A program made the translations under genes and the position numbers. From Alphaproteobacteria bacterium (GTDB lineage: Bacteria; Pseudomonadota; Alphaproteobacteria; UBA11136), in NCBI GenBank assembly GCA_016776635.1, contig JADHSZ010000027.1, positions 1 to 38,360 of the forward strand: a DNA stretch of 38,360 bases, written 5' to 3'. Of this stretch, positions 16,007 through 25,850 are shown in pieces. Below the pieces are notes generated by a model. The model worked only from the letters and a program-made list of their open reading frames with translations. It searched no databases and was not told the DNA's origin. The number at the start of each line of letters is the position of its first letter. Position 1 is the first letter of the stretch.

Positions 16007-18823
16007 ATGAGCGAATTGACGCCAGAGACTCCCACAAAGAACCCGTCCGTGTCCCCGGCCCAAGGGACCAAGGCTTCCGCCACGACGCCGAACGGAAAAA
16101 AGGCGGATGAAAGACCATCTCCGGACAAGCCTTTAAAGGCCACGGCGCGAAAAGACAAGACAAGCGTAACGCCCATGATGGAGCAATATCTCCAGATCAA
16201 GCAGGACCATCCCGGCTCCCTGCTGTTTTACCGCATGGGGGACTTCTACGAGCTTTTTTTCGATGACGCGGTGGCCGCCGCGGGAGCCCTGGACATCACC
16301 CTGACCCGGCGCGGCAAGCACGAGGGCGAAGACATCCCCATGTGCGGCGTGCCGGTGCACAGCCACGACTCCTATCTCGCCAAGCTGATCCGCAAGGGGT
16401 TCAAGGTGGCGGTGGCCGAACAAACCGAAGACCCGGCGACGGCGCGCAAACGTGGCGGCAAGGTGCTGGTGCGGCGCGATGTGGTGCGGGTGGTGACGGC
16501 GGGTACGCTGACCGAAGACACCCTGCTCGATGCGCGCTCTCATAATTATCTGGCGGCGCTGGCTGAAATTAAGGGCGAGGCGGCCATCGCCTGGCTTGAT
16601 ATCTCCACCGGCGATTTCCGGGTTCAGGACGTGGCGAGAGCCGAATTCGGCGCCGCCCTGGCGCGGCTCGAACCGAAGGAACTTCTGGTCTCCGACCGGC
16701 TTCTCGACGTTCCCGAACTCTATGAGCTCTTTAATGAGTGGAAGCGGGTGCTGACCCCCCAGGCCGACAGCCGTTTCGACAGTGCCTCCGCCAAACGCCG
16801 TCTCGAAGATCTCTACGGAGTCAAGGCGCTGGACGCCTTTGGAGCCTTTTCGCGGGCCGGAATATCGGCCGCCGGCGCGGTAGTGGACTATGTGGAGTTG
16901 ACCCAGAAGGGGCGCTTGCCCCGTCTCGCCGCGCCGCGGCCGTTTGCCTGTGGCTCGGTGCTGGAAATCGACCCCGCCACCATGCGTAATCTGGAATTGT
17001 TCCGGACCTTGAGCGGCGCCAGGGACGGCAGCCTCCTGCATACCGTGGACGCCACCCTGACCGGCTCCGGCGCGCGCCTTCTCGCCGCCCATCTCGCCGC
17101 CCCGCTGACAGACGTTGCAGCCATAGATGAGCGTCTCCACATGGTGGATTTTTTCATCGATGTGGGTGGCGACGGTGCTCTGCGGGGCCGGGTGCGGGAG
17201 GTCTTGCGCCGCTGCCCGGATATGGAACGGGCGCTCTCGCGACTGACATTGGGACGCGGCGGCCCCCGCGATCTGGCGGCCATTCGAGAAGCCTTGGAGG
17301 CGGCGCGGGAACTTCAAGGTCTTCTTGCCGAATCAACCAACAGCTCAGCGCAGGGAATTACGGAGTTGGCGGCTGATCTTGCTCCTGCCGGGAGTGGTCA
17401 TGACGTGCTTATCGAAAGGCTGGGCCGCGCGCTGGCGGCGGAACTGCCGCCGGGCGTGCGCGACGGCGGCTTCATCTCCAGCGGGTATGCCCCCGAACTG
17501 GACGAATTGCGCACTCTGCGCGACGAATCAAAACGCCTCATCGCCGCCCTTCAGGGCCGTTACGCCGACGAAACGGGTATCGCCTCGCTGAAAGTCAGGC
17601 ACAACAACGTTTTGGGCTATTTCGTGGAAGTCACGGCCACCCATGTGGGGAAAATTCCCGACGGCCCCGAAAGCCCCTTTATCCATCGCCAGACCATGGC
17701 CTCGGCCACCCGCTATACCACCACCGAACTGGCCGATCTCGAAGCCCGTATTACCAGCGCCGCCGACAAGGCCCTGGCGCTGGAGATCAAGCTGTTCGAG
17801 GACCTGGTGGGCGAAGTGACGGCCCGCGCCGAGCCCATCGCCCATACCGCAGCGGCGCTGGCGGGCCTTGATGTGGCCGCCGCCAACGGGGAGCTGGCCG
17901 TGACCAGGCGCTATTGCCGGCCCCATGTGGACGACAGTTTCGAGTGCGAAATAAAATCCGGGCGTCATCCGGTGGTGGAAGCGGCGCTGGAAAGCGACGG
18001 CGCCGCGCCTTTTGTCCCCAATGACTGTGATCTGGCGCAGGGGCAACGCCTGTGGTTGCTCACCGGCCCCAATATGGCGGGCAAAAGCACGTTTTTGCGC
18101 CAGAATGCGCTGATTGCGGTGATGGCCCATGCCGGGCTTTTCGTGCCGGCGGAAAGCGCGCGCATCGGCGTGATGGACCGTCTCTTCTCGCGGGTGGGGG
18201 CGGCCGACGATCTGGCGCGGGGGCGCTCCACTTTCATGGTGGAAATGGTGGAAACGGCGGCCATTCTCCACCGCGCCGGGCCGCGCAGTCTGGTGATCTT
18301 GGATGAAATCGGGCGCGGCACCGCCACCTATGACGGTTTGTCCATCGCCTGGGCCTGCGTCGAGCACTTGCACGACGTCAACGGCGCGCGGGCGCTGTTT
18401 GCCACCCATTATCACGAACTTACCGCGCTGGCGGCGTCGCTGACGGCGCTTTCCCTGCATACCATGCGGGTCAAGGACTGGCAGGGCGAGGTGGTGTTCC
18501 TGCACGAAGTGGCGCCGGGCGTGGCCGAAGGTTCCTACGGCATCCACGTGGCCGAACTGGCGGGGCTGCCGGGCGCCGTGGTTACCCGCGCCCGCCAGGT
18601 TCTGGGAACTCTCGAACAGGGAGAACAAAGCGGGGCGCTGAACCGGCTTGCCGACGATCTGCCGCTGTTCTCGGCGGCATCGGCCGCCACCGAGAGCGAA
18701 TCCGGGACCGCGTCTTCAGCACTGGAAGAGGCGCTGGGCGGGATTAACCCCGACCATCTCTCGCCCAAGGAAGCCATGGAGCTTCTCTATCGTCTGAAAG
18801 AATTAATGGCGGAAGAGCCGTAG
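16007..18823 (+). CDS. mutS: DNA mismatch repair protein MutS
   Basis: Mismatch-recognition ATPase of 938 residues, longer than the usual 850-900. The mismatch-reading motif GDFYELF is at 78-84 (F80 stacks on the mispair, E82 contacts it). Connector, lever and clamp domains follow; the ATPase has Walker [10 protein letters not shown] (687-695) and Walker [12 protein letters not shown] (762-772). A C-terminal helical region ends in a short L-K-E-L-M-A stretch typical of the dimerisation end. The surplus is an N-terminal tail of about 55 residues rich in K, P, T and S. An in-frame ATG near codon 57 (MMEQYLQIK) would remove it, but the ATG at 16007 is kept because the upstream codons look coding. 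The gene stands alone, divergent from the small stress-type protein. Confidence 0.96.
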   Translation: MSELTPETPTKNPSVSPAQGTKASATTPNGKKADERPSPDKPLKATARKDKTSVTPMMEQYLQIKQDHPGSLLFYRMGDFYELFFDDAVAAAGALDITLTRRGKHEGEDIPMCGVPVHSHDSYLAKLIRKGFKVAVAEQTEDPATARKRGGKVLVRRDVVRVVTAGTLTEDTLLDARSHNYLAALAEIKGEAAIAWLDISTGDFRVQDVARAEFGAALARLEPKELLVSDRLLDVPELYELFNEWKRVLTPQADSRFDSASAKRRLEDLYGVKALDAFGAFSRAGISAAGAVVDYVELTQKGRLPRLAAPRPFACGSVLEIDPATMRNLELFRTLSGARDGSLLHTVDATLTGSGARLLAAHLAAPLTDVAAIDERLHMVDFFIDVGGDGALRGRVREVLRRCPDMERALSRLTLGRGGPRDLAAIREALEAARELQGLLAESTNSSAQGITELAADLAPAGSGHDVLIERLGRALAAELPPGVRDGGFISSGYAPELDELRTLRDESKRLIAALQGRYADETGIASLKVRHNNVLGYFVEVTATHVGKIPDGPESPFIHRQTMASATRYTTTELADLEARITSAADKALALEIKLFEDLVGEVTARAEPIAHTAAALAGLDVAAANGELAVTRRYCRPHVDDSFECEIKSGRHPVVEAALESDGAAPFVPNDCDLAQGQRLWLLTGPNMAGKSTFLRQNALIAVMAHAGLFVPAESARIGVMDRLFSRVGAADDLARGRSTFMVEMVETAAILHRAGPRSLVILDEIGRGTATYDGLSIAWACVEHLHDVNGARALFATHYHELTALAASLTALSLHTMRVKDWQGEVVFLHEVAPGVAEGSYGIHVAELAGLPGAVVTRARQVLGTLEQGEQSGALNRLADDLPLFSAASAATESESGTASSALEEALGGINPDHLSPKEAMELLYRLKELMAEEP

Positions 18824-18862
18824 CCCGGCATTCGTTCCGGATGCAGAACGTTTTAAGTTTCC

Positions 18863-18932
18863 GGGGTCTCTATTTATTATTTTCCCCCGATTCTGGGGTC
18901 TCTATTTATTATTTTCCCCCGATTCCGGGGTC
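18863..18932. repeat. 32-bp tandem repeat (about 2.2 copies) overlapping the 3' end of the eIF-2B-like gene
   Basis: Two 32-bp copies (18863-18894, 18895-18926) differ at a single base and are followed by a 6-bp start of a third. Each begins GGGGTCTC, has an AT-rich middle (TATTTATTATTTT) and ends CCCCCGATTC, so the G and C blocks can form a hairpin. The second copy overlaps the C-terminal codons and stop of the minus-strand gene ending at 18909. The pattern recalls REP-type elements found near genes in many proteobacteria; no REP-associated transposase is present here. Confidence 0.85.
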
Positions 18933-19781
18933 AGGGGCCCCGCGCTCGGTGCACCAGCCGGTGATGAGGTGGGCCGGGGTGACATCGAAATAGATATTGC
19001 TGACGGTAACGCCGGGCCATGGCGGCGCGCCCAGCTCCGCCGGGCTCATTTCCTCCAACTCGGGCGACTCTTCCTGCGGGCACAGCTTGAAACTCTCGCA
19101 GCAGACATAGAACGGCACGTCCTGGTCATGAGCGGCCATGGCGAGAAGAAAGGTTCCCGCCTTGTTGATGGCGCTGCCGTCGGCCAACAGGGTGTCGGCG
19201 CCAACAATGGCCATGTCGGCGCGGCCCGCGAACAGGCCGACCTGGGCGTCGGTGATATAGGTGGTGGGGATATCCCATTGGCCCAGGCGTTCGGCCAGCT
19301 CGCCGCCTTCACACAGGGGCCGGGATTCGGGAACGATGGCTTGTACGCCGCGATTTTTCAGAAGATGGAAAACCTCGAGAACGGTGGAGCTGAAGCTGTG
19401 GGTGATGATGGTCTTGTTGTCGCCCACCAGGGCGCTGGTGAGCGCCGCGGCCTCGAAACTTGCCTTGGTTGACTGTTCGGCCAGACGCAAGGCGGTTTCC
19501 GCCGCCTTGGCGCGGGCCTCCCCCACCTCGTCGGGCAAAACCTCCAGGCTTTCCTTCCAGTTCTCCATCAGGTTTTTCAACGGCGACATGCTGGGCCGGG
19601 CGGCGCCCAGGGCTTCGGCCCGCTCGGCCAGATAATGCCGCAGCTCGATGGTCTTTTTCGCCTCAGCGGATTGGGCACACTGGGCGGCCATCTCGAGACC
19701 CAGCCGCGCCAGTTCGCTGGCGCCGCTGTGCCGGTCTTCGATCAGTTCCTCCAGCCGACGTTGGAATTCTTCGTCATTCAT
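18909..19781 (-). CDS. eIF-2B / sugar-phosphate isomerase family protein, catalytic cysteine absent
   Basis: Protein of 290 residues with an N-terminal helical region (about 1-115) and a C-terminal Rossmann-like domain (about 120-285) of the family that unites eIF-2B alpha/beta/delta subunits, MtnA and ribose-1,5-bisphosphate isomerase. The hallmark VGADTLLADGSAINKAGT begins at about 193, with D196 and N206/K207. Where the isomerases carry a catalytic cysteine (THCN), this protein has THSFSSTVLEV with a serine at 129, as in eIF-2B-type members. A non-isomerase or regulatory role is therefore possible. The ATG at 19781 follows AAGGAA closely; an upstream GTG (19805) has no ribosome site. It is divergent from glnD and convergent with mutS. 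The last codons and stop lie in a repeat, so the C-terminus may be recent. Confidence 0.75.
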   Translation of the reverse strand: MNDEEFQRRLEELIEDRHSGASELARLGLEMAAQCAQSAEAKKTIELRHYLAERAEALGAARPSMSPLKNLMENWKESLEVLPDEVGEARAKAAETALRLAEQSTKASFEAAALTSALVGDNKTIITHSFSSTVLEVFHLLKNRGVQAIVPESRPLCEGGELAERLGQWDIPTTYITDAQVGLFAGRADMAIVGADTLLADGSAINKAGTFLLAMAAHDQDVPFYVCCESFKLCPQEESPELEEMSPAELGAPPWPGVTVSNIYFDVTPAHLITGWCTERGAPDPGIGGK

Positions 19782-19805
19782 TTTCCTTGCCGCCTTCCCC
19801 GCCAC

Positions 19806-19886
19806 AAAAAGACTCTATACGTATTATATAGACGCTGCATATGGGGGATGCTTGCATTCCCATAAAATCAAGGGCATTTGGCACCT
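19806..19886. promoter_or_regulatory. Divergent promoter region and glnD leader hairpin
   Basis: An AT-rich core (CTATACGTATTATATAG, 19815-19831) has partial symmetry (CTATA...TATAG) and offers TATA-like -10 elements in both directions. Downstream, ATGGGGGATGC (19841-19851) and GCATTCCCAT (19854-19863) form a near-perfect stem with one bulged G, one G-U pair and a 2-nt loop, inside the likely glnD leader. No T run follows it, so it is not a terminator. Confidence 0.45.
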
Positions 19887-22874
19887 ATGGGTTCCGATAA
19901 AACAGCTTCGACCAAAACCGTGGGCGGAAAGAAACCGGCCAAAGATTCGGACGGGAAAAAATCGGCCAAGGCTACCGCCAAGGCTGGAAAACAGGCCGGA
20001 CTCTACGATGTGCCCCGGCAGCGCGAGATTTTCGACCGCCGCAAGGTCGCGGCCTTTCTTTCCGGCCTGAGGAAGGAAAAGGGGCTTTCCGATGCTGTTC
20101 TCCGCGCTCGTCTCCTTGAGTATTTCAAGGAGGTGCTGGCCGCGGGCAGCGAGGCCGTCCGCCACCGTTTCGCCGAGGGCGCGGACGGACTGGAAACGGT
20201 TCACGCCCAGACCTTTCTCATGGACCAGATCATTCGTGTCCTCCTGGAATTTGTGGAAAACGATCTCTTTCCCCTTGACCCAGCGGCGAAGGAAGAACGT
20301 TTGACGGTGGTGGCCGTGGGTGGCTATGGCCGGGCCGAACTGGCGCCCTTTTCCGATATCGACCTGCTGTTCCTGTTGCCCGAAGCCAAGACGCCGCACC
20401 GCGAAAAAGCGGTGGAATACATCCTTTATATCCTGTGGGATTTGGGCCTGAAGGTGGGACATGCCACCCGTTCCTTAAACGAATGCATGCGCACCGCGAA
20501 AGCCGATCTGGTGATCCGTACCACCCTGGTTGAATCGCGCTTTCTTGCCGGCGACAAACGTCTTTACAATACCTTGCGCCGGCGCTTCCAGGACGAGGTG
20601 GTGAGCGGCTCGGAGACCGCCTATATCGAGGCCAAGCTGGCCGAGCGCAATGCACGCCACATCACGGTAGGCGACAGCCGCTATGTGATGGAACCCAACA
20701 TCAAGGAAGGGAAGGGCGGCCTGCGCGACCTGCACACCCTGTTCTGGATCGCCAAATATATTTTCGCGGTGGACGACGTGGACGAGTTGGTGGCGCTCAA
20801 GGTGCTGACCCGCTCGGAGGCCAATTTGTTCGCCAAGGCGCTGAACTTTCTCCTCACCATGCGCTGTCATCTGCACTATGTTTCGGGCCGCGCGGAGGAG
20901 CGCCTCACCTTCGACCTGCAATCGGAAATCGGCCGCCTCATGGGCTATACCGACCATGCCGGAAGCCTCGGCGTCGAACGCTTTATGAAGCATTATTTCC
21001 TGGTGGCCAAGGATGTGGGCGACCTGACTCGTATCTTCTGCGCCGCGCTTGAGGCCGAACGCAAAAGGGCGCCACGGCTCAACTGGCGGCGGCTCGCCCT
21101 GCGCGGCAAGATTCCGCAAGGGTTCAGGGTCGAGGGATCGTGGCTGGTGGTGGACAAAAGCGACGTGTTCGTCGAGGATCCGGTGAACCTGATCCGCCTC
21201 TTTCATCTGGCCCAGCAGCTGGGACTCGACATTCATCCCGTGGCCCTGCGCAAGGTGACGCGCAAGCTCGGCCTGATCGACGCGAAACTGCGCAAAGACC
21301 CACAGGCCAACGCCCTGTTCGTGGAGATTCTGACCTCGAAAAATGCACCCGACACCGCCCTGACCCGCATGAACGAGGCCGGTGTCATGGGACGTTTTAT
21401 TCCCGATTTCGGGCGTGTGGTGGCGCAGACACAGCATGACATGTACCACGTCTATACGGTGGATGAGCATTCCATCCGCGCCATCGGCATCCTCAACCGC
21501 ATCGAAAGGGGGGAATTAGAAGAAGACCATCCCCTGTCGACCACAATCTTTCCCAAGATCAGTTCGCGCCGCACCCTCTATCTGGCGGTTCTACTGCATG
21601 ACATCGCCAAGGGACGCAGCGGCGACCACAGCATCCTCGGTGCTGAGGTCGCCGAAAAGCTGGGGCCGCGTTTGGGGCTCGATGCGGCGGAGACGGAAAC
21701 CGTGTCCTGGCTCGTGCGCCATCACCTGTTGATGAGTCATACGGCCTTCCGCCGCGATATCAACGAGGCCAAGACGATTAATGATTTCATAGAAGTGGTG
21801 CAGTCTCCGGAACGGCTGCGCCTGCTCCTGGTCCTTACCGTGGTGGATATCCGCGCGGTGGGGCCCACGGTGTGGAACGGGTGGAAGGCGGTGTTGCTGC
21901 GGGAACTCTATTACAGCGCCGAGGAAGCCCTGTCGGGTGATTTCTCCCTGGTAAAGCGCGAGGACCGGATCGCCGCGGCCAAGGAGGCGCTGCACCGCGC
22001 CCTGCCCACATGGAGCAAGGCCGACTTTGCCGACTTCGAAAGGCTGGGAACCCCCGTCTACTGGCTGTCCCAGGATATCGCCAGCCACACGCGTCAGGCC
22101 AATATGGTGCGCGCCAATGCCGATACGGATCACCCGCTGGCCATCGACTGCCGCGTGGACCGGCCCCGTGACGTCACCGAAGTCACCATTTACACATCGG
22201 ACCATCCGGGCCTGTTTTCGGGCATTGCCGGGGCCATCGCGCTGGCCGGCGGCAATATCGTGGACGCCCGCATCTTTACCCTGACTAATGGCATGGCCAT
22301 GGATGCGTTTTCGGTACAGGAAGTGGGTGACTGGGTTCAGGAATCGGGAGGCCACGTCTTCGATGACGCCAACAAGCTCAAGGAGTTGGAGCGGTTGATC
22401 GAGGCCACGCTCACCGGCGCCTTGCGGCCGGGCGAAGAGTTGGCAAAGCGTTCCCACACCCTGCCCGAGCGTGCCCATGTTTTCACCGTGCCGCCGCAAG
22501 TGCATATGGACAACACCATCAGCGCCACCAATACCGTGATCGAGATCAACGGCCGTGACCGTCCGGGTTTGCTGTTCGAGGTGACGCAGGTGCTCACCGA
22601 TTGCGGCCTGCAGGTTTCCACCGCCAAAGTCTCCACCTATGGCGAGCGGGTGGTGGACGTTTTCTACGTGAAGGATATTTTTGGCCTCAAGGTGGAAAAC
22701 GATTCCAAGATAGAACAGATCAGGGAGGCCCTTCTGCGTACCCTGGAACCTTCCGAAAATGCCTCCAAACCGCCATCACGAGGCAGGGAGGAAGCCCCGG
22801 AAAAAGTCCAGCACCGCCGCCAGCGCAAGTCACGGGCAAAGGCGCGTTCAGTACGCAAAACCGCCGCCGGCTGA
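19887..22874 (+). CDS. glnD: PII uridylyltransferase / uridylyl-removing enzyme GlnD
   Basis: Nitrogen-status sensor of 995 residues that uridylylates PII proteins when glutamine is low and removes UMP when it is high. The nucleotidyltransferase motif VGGYGRAELAPFSDIDLLFL spans about 144-163 with the catalytic D157/D159. The HD phosphohydrolase motif (LLHDIAKG) lies near 570. Two ACT glutamine-binding domains start near 770 and 885. Both ends carry extra lysine-rich tails: residues 1-35 and a K/R-rich end of about 30 residues. The ATG at 19887 is preferred; a TTG at 19878 lies closer to the AAGGG ribosome site (19870-19874) and would add three residues. It is followed by murJ after 57 bp. Confidence 0.95.
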   Translation: MGSDKTASTKTVGGKKPAKDSDGKKSAKATAKAGKQAGLYDVPRQREIFDRRKVAAFLSGLRKEKGLSDAVLRARLLEYFKEVLAAGSEAVRHRFAEGADGLETVHAQTFLMDQIIRVLLEFVENDLFPLDPAAKEERLTVVAVGGYGRAELAPFSDIDLLFLLPEAKTPHREKAVEYILYILWDLGLKVGHATRSLNECMRTAKADLVIRTTLVESRFLAGDKRLYNTLRRRFQDEVVSGSETAYIEAKLAERNARHITVGDSRYVMEPNIKEGKGGLRDLHTLFWIAKYIFAVDDVDELVALKVLTRSEANLFAKALNFLLTMRCHLHYVSGRAEERLTFDLQSEIGRLMGYTDHAGSLGVERFMKHYFLVAKDVGDLTRIFCAALEAERKRAPRLNWRRLALRGKIPQGFRVEGSWLVVDKSDVFVEDPVNLIRLFHLAQQLGLDIHPVALRKVTRKLGLIDAKLRKDPQANALFVEILTSKNAPDTALTRMNEAGVMGRFIPDFGRVVAQTQHDMYHVYTVDEHSIRAIGILNRIERGELEEDHPLSTTIFPKISSRRTLYLAVLLHDIAKGRSGDHSILGAEVAEKLGPRLGLDAAETETVSWLVRHHLLMSHTAFRRDINEAKTINDFIEVVQSPERLRLLLVLTVVDIRAVGPTVWNGWKAVLLRELYYSAEEALSGDFSLVKREDRIAAAKEALHRALPTWSKADFADFERLGTPVYWLSQDIASHTRQANMVRANADTDHPLAIDCRVDRPRDVTEVTIYTSDHPGLFSGIAGAIALAGGNIVDARIFTLTNGMAMDAFSVQEVGDWVQESGGHVFDDANKLKELERLIEATLTGALRPGEELAKRSHTLPERAHVFTVPPQVHMDNTISATNTVIEINGRDRPGLLFEVTQVLTDCGLQVSTAKVSTYGERVVDVFYVKDIFGLKVENDSKIEQIREALLRTLEPSENASKPPSRGREEAPEKVQHRRQRKSRAKARSVRKTAAG

Positions 22875-22931
22875 ACGGGGCTGTGTTCTTTCCCGCTTCC
22901 ACCATTTGGTAAAATCCGCTAGACCGGCTGC

Positions 22932-24482
22932 ATGGCGTTTTTGCGCAATATCGCCACGGTGGGGGGGCTGACCCTTGTCAGCCGTGTTCTGGGGTTTCTG
23001 CGTGATATCCTGATCGCCGCCTTTCTCGGCGCCGGCCCTATCGCCGATGCTTTTTTCGTCGCTTTCAAGCTGCCCAATTTTTTCCGCCGTCTGTTTGCCG
23101 AAGGTGCGTTTTCCGCCGCTTTTATCCCGATTTTTTCCGGGGAGTTGGCGCAGCACGGCCGCGAACGGGCACTGGCGTTCGCCGCCCAGGCGGCGTCGGT
23201 GCTGTTGTGGGTTCTGTTGGGGCTGGTGGTTCTGTTCGAGATCGCCATGCCCTGGTTCATGCATGTGCTGGCTCCGGGCTTTGCCGAGGATCCGGAAAAA
23301 TTCGATCTCGCGGTGGAGCTCTCACGGATCACCTTTCCCTATATCCTGTTCATTTCCCTGGTATCGCTTCAGGGCGGCGTGCTCAACACGCTGGACCGTT
23401 TCGCGGCCATGGCGGCGACGCCGATCCTGCTCAATCTGTGTTTGATCACCGCCCTGGCGGGATTCGCGCAAACCGCGACGACGCCGGGCCACGCCCTGGC
23501 CTGGGGTGTCTTCGCCGCCGGTGTGGTACAGCTGGTGTGGTTGATGGCGGCGTTGAAGCGGGAAGGGGTGGTGCTGCGCCTTCCACGTCCGCGGTTATCA
23601 CCGCAAATCCGGCGGCTGCTGAAGCTGTTCTTTCCCGTAGCCCTGGGCGCGGGCGTCTACCAGGTCAATCTGGTGATTGATGTGATTATCGCCTCGCTGT
23701 TGCCTACGGGGTCCATTTCCTTCCTTTATTACGCCGACCGGGTGAACCAGCTGCCGTTGGGCGTGGTTGGGGTCGCGGTGGGCACGGCGCTGTTGCCTCT
23801 GCTCTCGCGCCAAGTCAAAAGCGGCGAAGGCGAAGCGGCGCTGGAAAGCCAGAACCGGGCCATCGAATATGTGCTGTTTCTCGCTTTGCCGGCAGCCGCC
23901 GCCCTGATTACTCTTTCCGTTCCGGTGGTGACGGTACTGTTCGAGCGTGGCGCATTCTCCGCCGCCGACGCCCAGGCCACGGCCCAGGCCCTGGCGGCCT
24001 TCGCCATCGGCCTGCCGGCCTATGTGCTGGTCAAAGTGCTGGCGCCCGGCTATTTCGCCCGCGAGGATACCAAGACACCGATCCAGATCGGGATTGTGGC
24101 CATGGTGCTGAACGTGGTGCTAAGCCTGATCCTGATGAATTTCCTGGCCCATGTGGGTCTGGCCCTGGCCACTGCCACATCGGCCTGGTTCAACGCCGCG
24201 ATGCTGGCCCAGGGTCTCAAACAACGCGGCCATCTGGCCGTGGATGCGCAGTTGCGTCGACGGGTGGCGCGGATGCTGCTGTGCTCGGCGGCATTGGCGG
24301 TGGCTCTGGTTTTCCTGGCCGGTGGTTTGGAAGGGCCCCTGGCGGGGGATCAAGCCATGCGCTTTGCCGCGCTGGCGGCGCTGGTTGTGGCGGGGATGGT
24401 TCTTTATGGCGGCCTGGCGCAAGCCACGGGCGCGGCGCGGCTGGATGTGCTGTGGCGTTCGCACGGGCGCAACCTGGGATGA
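22932..24482 (+). CDS. murJ: Lipid II flippase MurJ
   Basis: Integral membrane protein of 516 residues with about 14 helices, of the MVF/MOP superfamily. It flips lipid II across the inner membrane for peptidoglycan synthesis. The N-terminus shows the family-typical SRVLGFLRD and AFFVAFKLPNFFRRLFAEGAFSAAFIPIF pattern (split about residues 17-65), including the functionally important arginines R18, R24, and R52/R53. FFARGAF-like FERGAFSAADAQ and the YFAREDTKTPIQIG stretch are further markers. The order glnD-murJ-trpS is one I recognise from alphaproteobacteria. The stop codon lies within a 12-bp repeat. Confidence 0.95.
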   Translation: MAFLRNIATVGGLTLVSRVLGFLRDILIAAFLGAGPIADAFFVAFKLPNFFRRLFAEGAFSAAFIPIFSGELAQHGRERALAFAAQAASVLLWVLLGLVVLFEIAMPWFMHVLAPGFAEDPEKFDLAVELSRITFPYILFISLVSLQGGVLNTLDRFAAMAATPILLNLCLITALAGFAQTATTPGHALAWGVFAAGVVQLVWLMAALKREGVVLRLPRPRLSPQIRRLLKLFFPVALGAGVYQVNLVIDVIIASLLPTGSISFLYYADRVNQLPLGVVGVAVGTALLPLLSRQVKSGEGEAALESQNRAIEYVLFLALPAAAALITLSVPVVTVLFERGAFSAADAQATAQALAAFAIGLPAYVLVKVLAPGYFAREDTKTPIQIGIVAMVLNVVLSLILMNFLAHVGLALATATSAWFNAAMLAQGLKQRGHLAVDAQLRRRVARMLLCSAALAVALVFLAGGLEGPLAGDQAMRFAALAALVVAGMVLYGGLAQATGAARLDVLWRSHGRNLG

Positions 24483-24511
24483 TCCCGGGGATGATCCCGA
24501 GGATGATTCCA
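24476..24511. repeat. 12-bp palindromic repeat, three tandem copies, across the murJ stop
   Basis: GGGATGATCCCG is present twice without change (24476-24487, 24488-24499) and once diverged as AGGATGATTCCA (24500-24511). Each unit is itself a palindrome (GGGAT-g-ATCCC). The murJ TGA (24480-24482) is inside the first copy. No T run follows, so a terminator is not evident. The remaining 100 bp up to trpS hold no recognised element. Confidence 0.8.
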
Positions 24512-24617
24512 GGACCGCTCTTGGGGGGATGATGCCCTTGACCACCCCCCACGCAAACAGCCATAACAAACCCGCCTTTCGCCATACCTGTCCGTCATCC
24601 AACCAAGTGCCGTTTTT

Positions 24618-25616
24618 ATGAGCCGTATTTTTTCGGGCGTGCAGCCCACCGGAAACCTCCATCTCGGTAACTATCTGGGCGCCATCCGCAATTGGGTGGC
24701 TCTGCAGGAGGATTTCGAGTGCATTTTCTGCATCGTCGACCTTCACGCCATCACCCAGCCCCAGGATCCCGACGATCTCCGCGCCCATACGCGCGAGGTA
24801 ACGGCGGCCTATATTGCCGCCGGGATCGATCCCGAAAAATGTATCATTTTCAACCAAAGCATGGTGCCCGAACACAGCGAACTGGCTTGGATACTGGCTT
24901 GTACCACGCCGCTGGGCTGGCTCAACCGCATGACCCAGTTCAAGGAAAAGGCGGGCAAGCACCGCGAGAATGCGGGGCTGGGTCTGTATGCCTATCCGGT
25001 GCTGATGGCCGCAGATATTCTTCTCTATCGCGCCACTCACGTGCCGGTGGGGGATGACCAGAAACAGCATCTGGAATTGTCCCGCGATATTGCCGGCGCC
25101 TTTAACCGGCAGTACGGGGTGGATTATTTCCCCTTGCCCGAGCCACGGATTTTGGGTGCCGCCACCCGCGTCATGAGTCTGCGCGACGGCGCCAACAAGA
25201 TGAGCAAGTCCGATGCTTCCGATTATTCGCGCCTCAACATGACCGATGACGCCGATGCTATCGCCCTTAAAATCCGCAAGGCGCGCACCGATGCCGACCC
25301 CCTGCCCGAAACCCCGGCCGGGCTCGAGGGCCGGGCCGAGGCCGCCAATCTGGTGGGGATTTACGCCGCCCTGGCGGAAACCGGCGCCGAGGACGTGTGT
25401 CATCAATTTGCGGGCAAGATGTTTTCCGAGTTCAAGAACGAGCTCTCTGATCTGGCGGTGGCGCGGCTTGGCCCCATCGCCGAGAAAATCGGTGAACTGA
25501 AGGCGGATACCGGCCATGTGGACGGCATCCTGCGCCGCGGCGCGGAACGGGCCGGTGCCATGGCGAAGCAGCATCTGCGTGAGATTCAGGACATCATCGG
25601 CCTGCTGCGCCCGTAG
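24618..25616 (+). CDS. trpS: Tryptophanyl-tRNA synthetase
   Basis: Class I aminoacyl-tRNA synthetase of 332 residues, the bacterial norm, which charges tRNA-Trp. The HIGH-type motif is [10 protein letters not shown] (10-19) and the KMSKS loop is KMSKS at 194-198. SGVQPTG at the N-terminus and the [15 protein letters not shown] stretch ([18 protein letters not shown]) near 215 are characteristic of TrpS. It follows murJ after 135 bp and is on the same strand. Nothing unusual was seen. Confidence 0.97.
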   Translation: MSRIFSGVQPTGNLHLGNYLGAIRNWVALQEDFECIFCIVDLHAITQPQDPDDLRAHTREVTAAYIAAGIDPEKCIIFNQSMVPEHSELAWILACTTPLGWLNRMTQFKEKAGKHRENAGLGLYAYPVLMAADILLYRATHVPVGDDQKQHLELSRDIAGAFNRQYGVDYFPLPEPRILGAATRVMSLRDGANKMSKSDASDYSRLNMTDDADAIALKIRKARTDADPLPETPAGLEGRAEAANLVGIYAALAETGAEDVCHQFAGKMFSEFKNELSDLAVARLGPIAEKIGELKADTGHVDGILRRGAERAGAMAKQHLREIQDIIGLLRP

Positions 25617-25678
25617 CGGCGCCCCCGGGAATGATTCGGGGGGGTGTTCGGCGCCGGGGGATGGATGGCGGCGGGGGG

Positions 25679-25707
25679 TTGATGCGGCCCCGCTCCGCAC
25701 TCTATAT
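25679..25707 (+). promoter_or_regulatory. Housekeeping-type promoter of the tauE operon
   Basis: TTGATG (25679-25684), exactly 17 bp, then CTATAT (25702-25707): a good match to the alphaproteobacterial sigma-70 pattern TTGAC-N17-CTATAT. The predicted start near 25714 gives a leader of about 137 nt before the ATG at 25851. GC-rich inverted stretches upstream (25619-25664, with GGCGCC at both ends) may be a hairpin after trpS but lack a T run. Confidence 0.6.
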
Positions 25708-25850
25708 TCAGAGGTGTCTCAGGGGTTTATCTGCTAAATGTGGGGGGCTATGGGAGCCGCCATGGGTTCCGGGCCTGACAGGATGAGCCGCCGCCATTGC
25801 GGTTGCGCGGGCTCGCCGAAGTGTCGCCATTTGCGCCAGGGCCGCCCCTG

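Noticed and set aside
16133..18628. Long minus-strand frames opposite mutS (16133-17317 and 17528-18628)
   Set aside because: mutS has all expected motifs across this span; the antisense frames are rich in G, H, R and Q as is usual for GC-rich shadows.
24120..25700. Long open frame (526 codons) on the minus strand opposite murJ and trpS
   Set aside because: It is the antisense shadow of two well-supported genes in GC-rich DNA and shows no recognisable domain.
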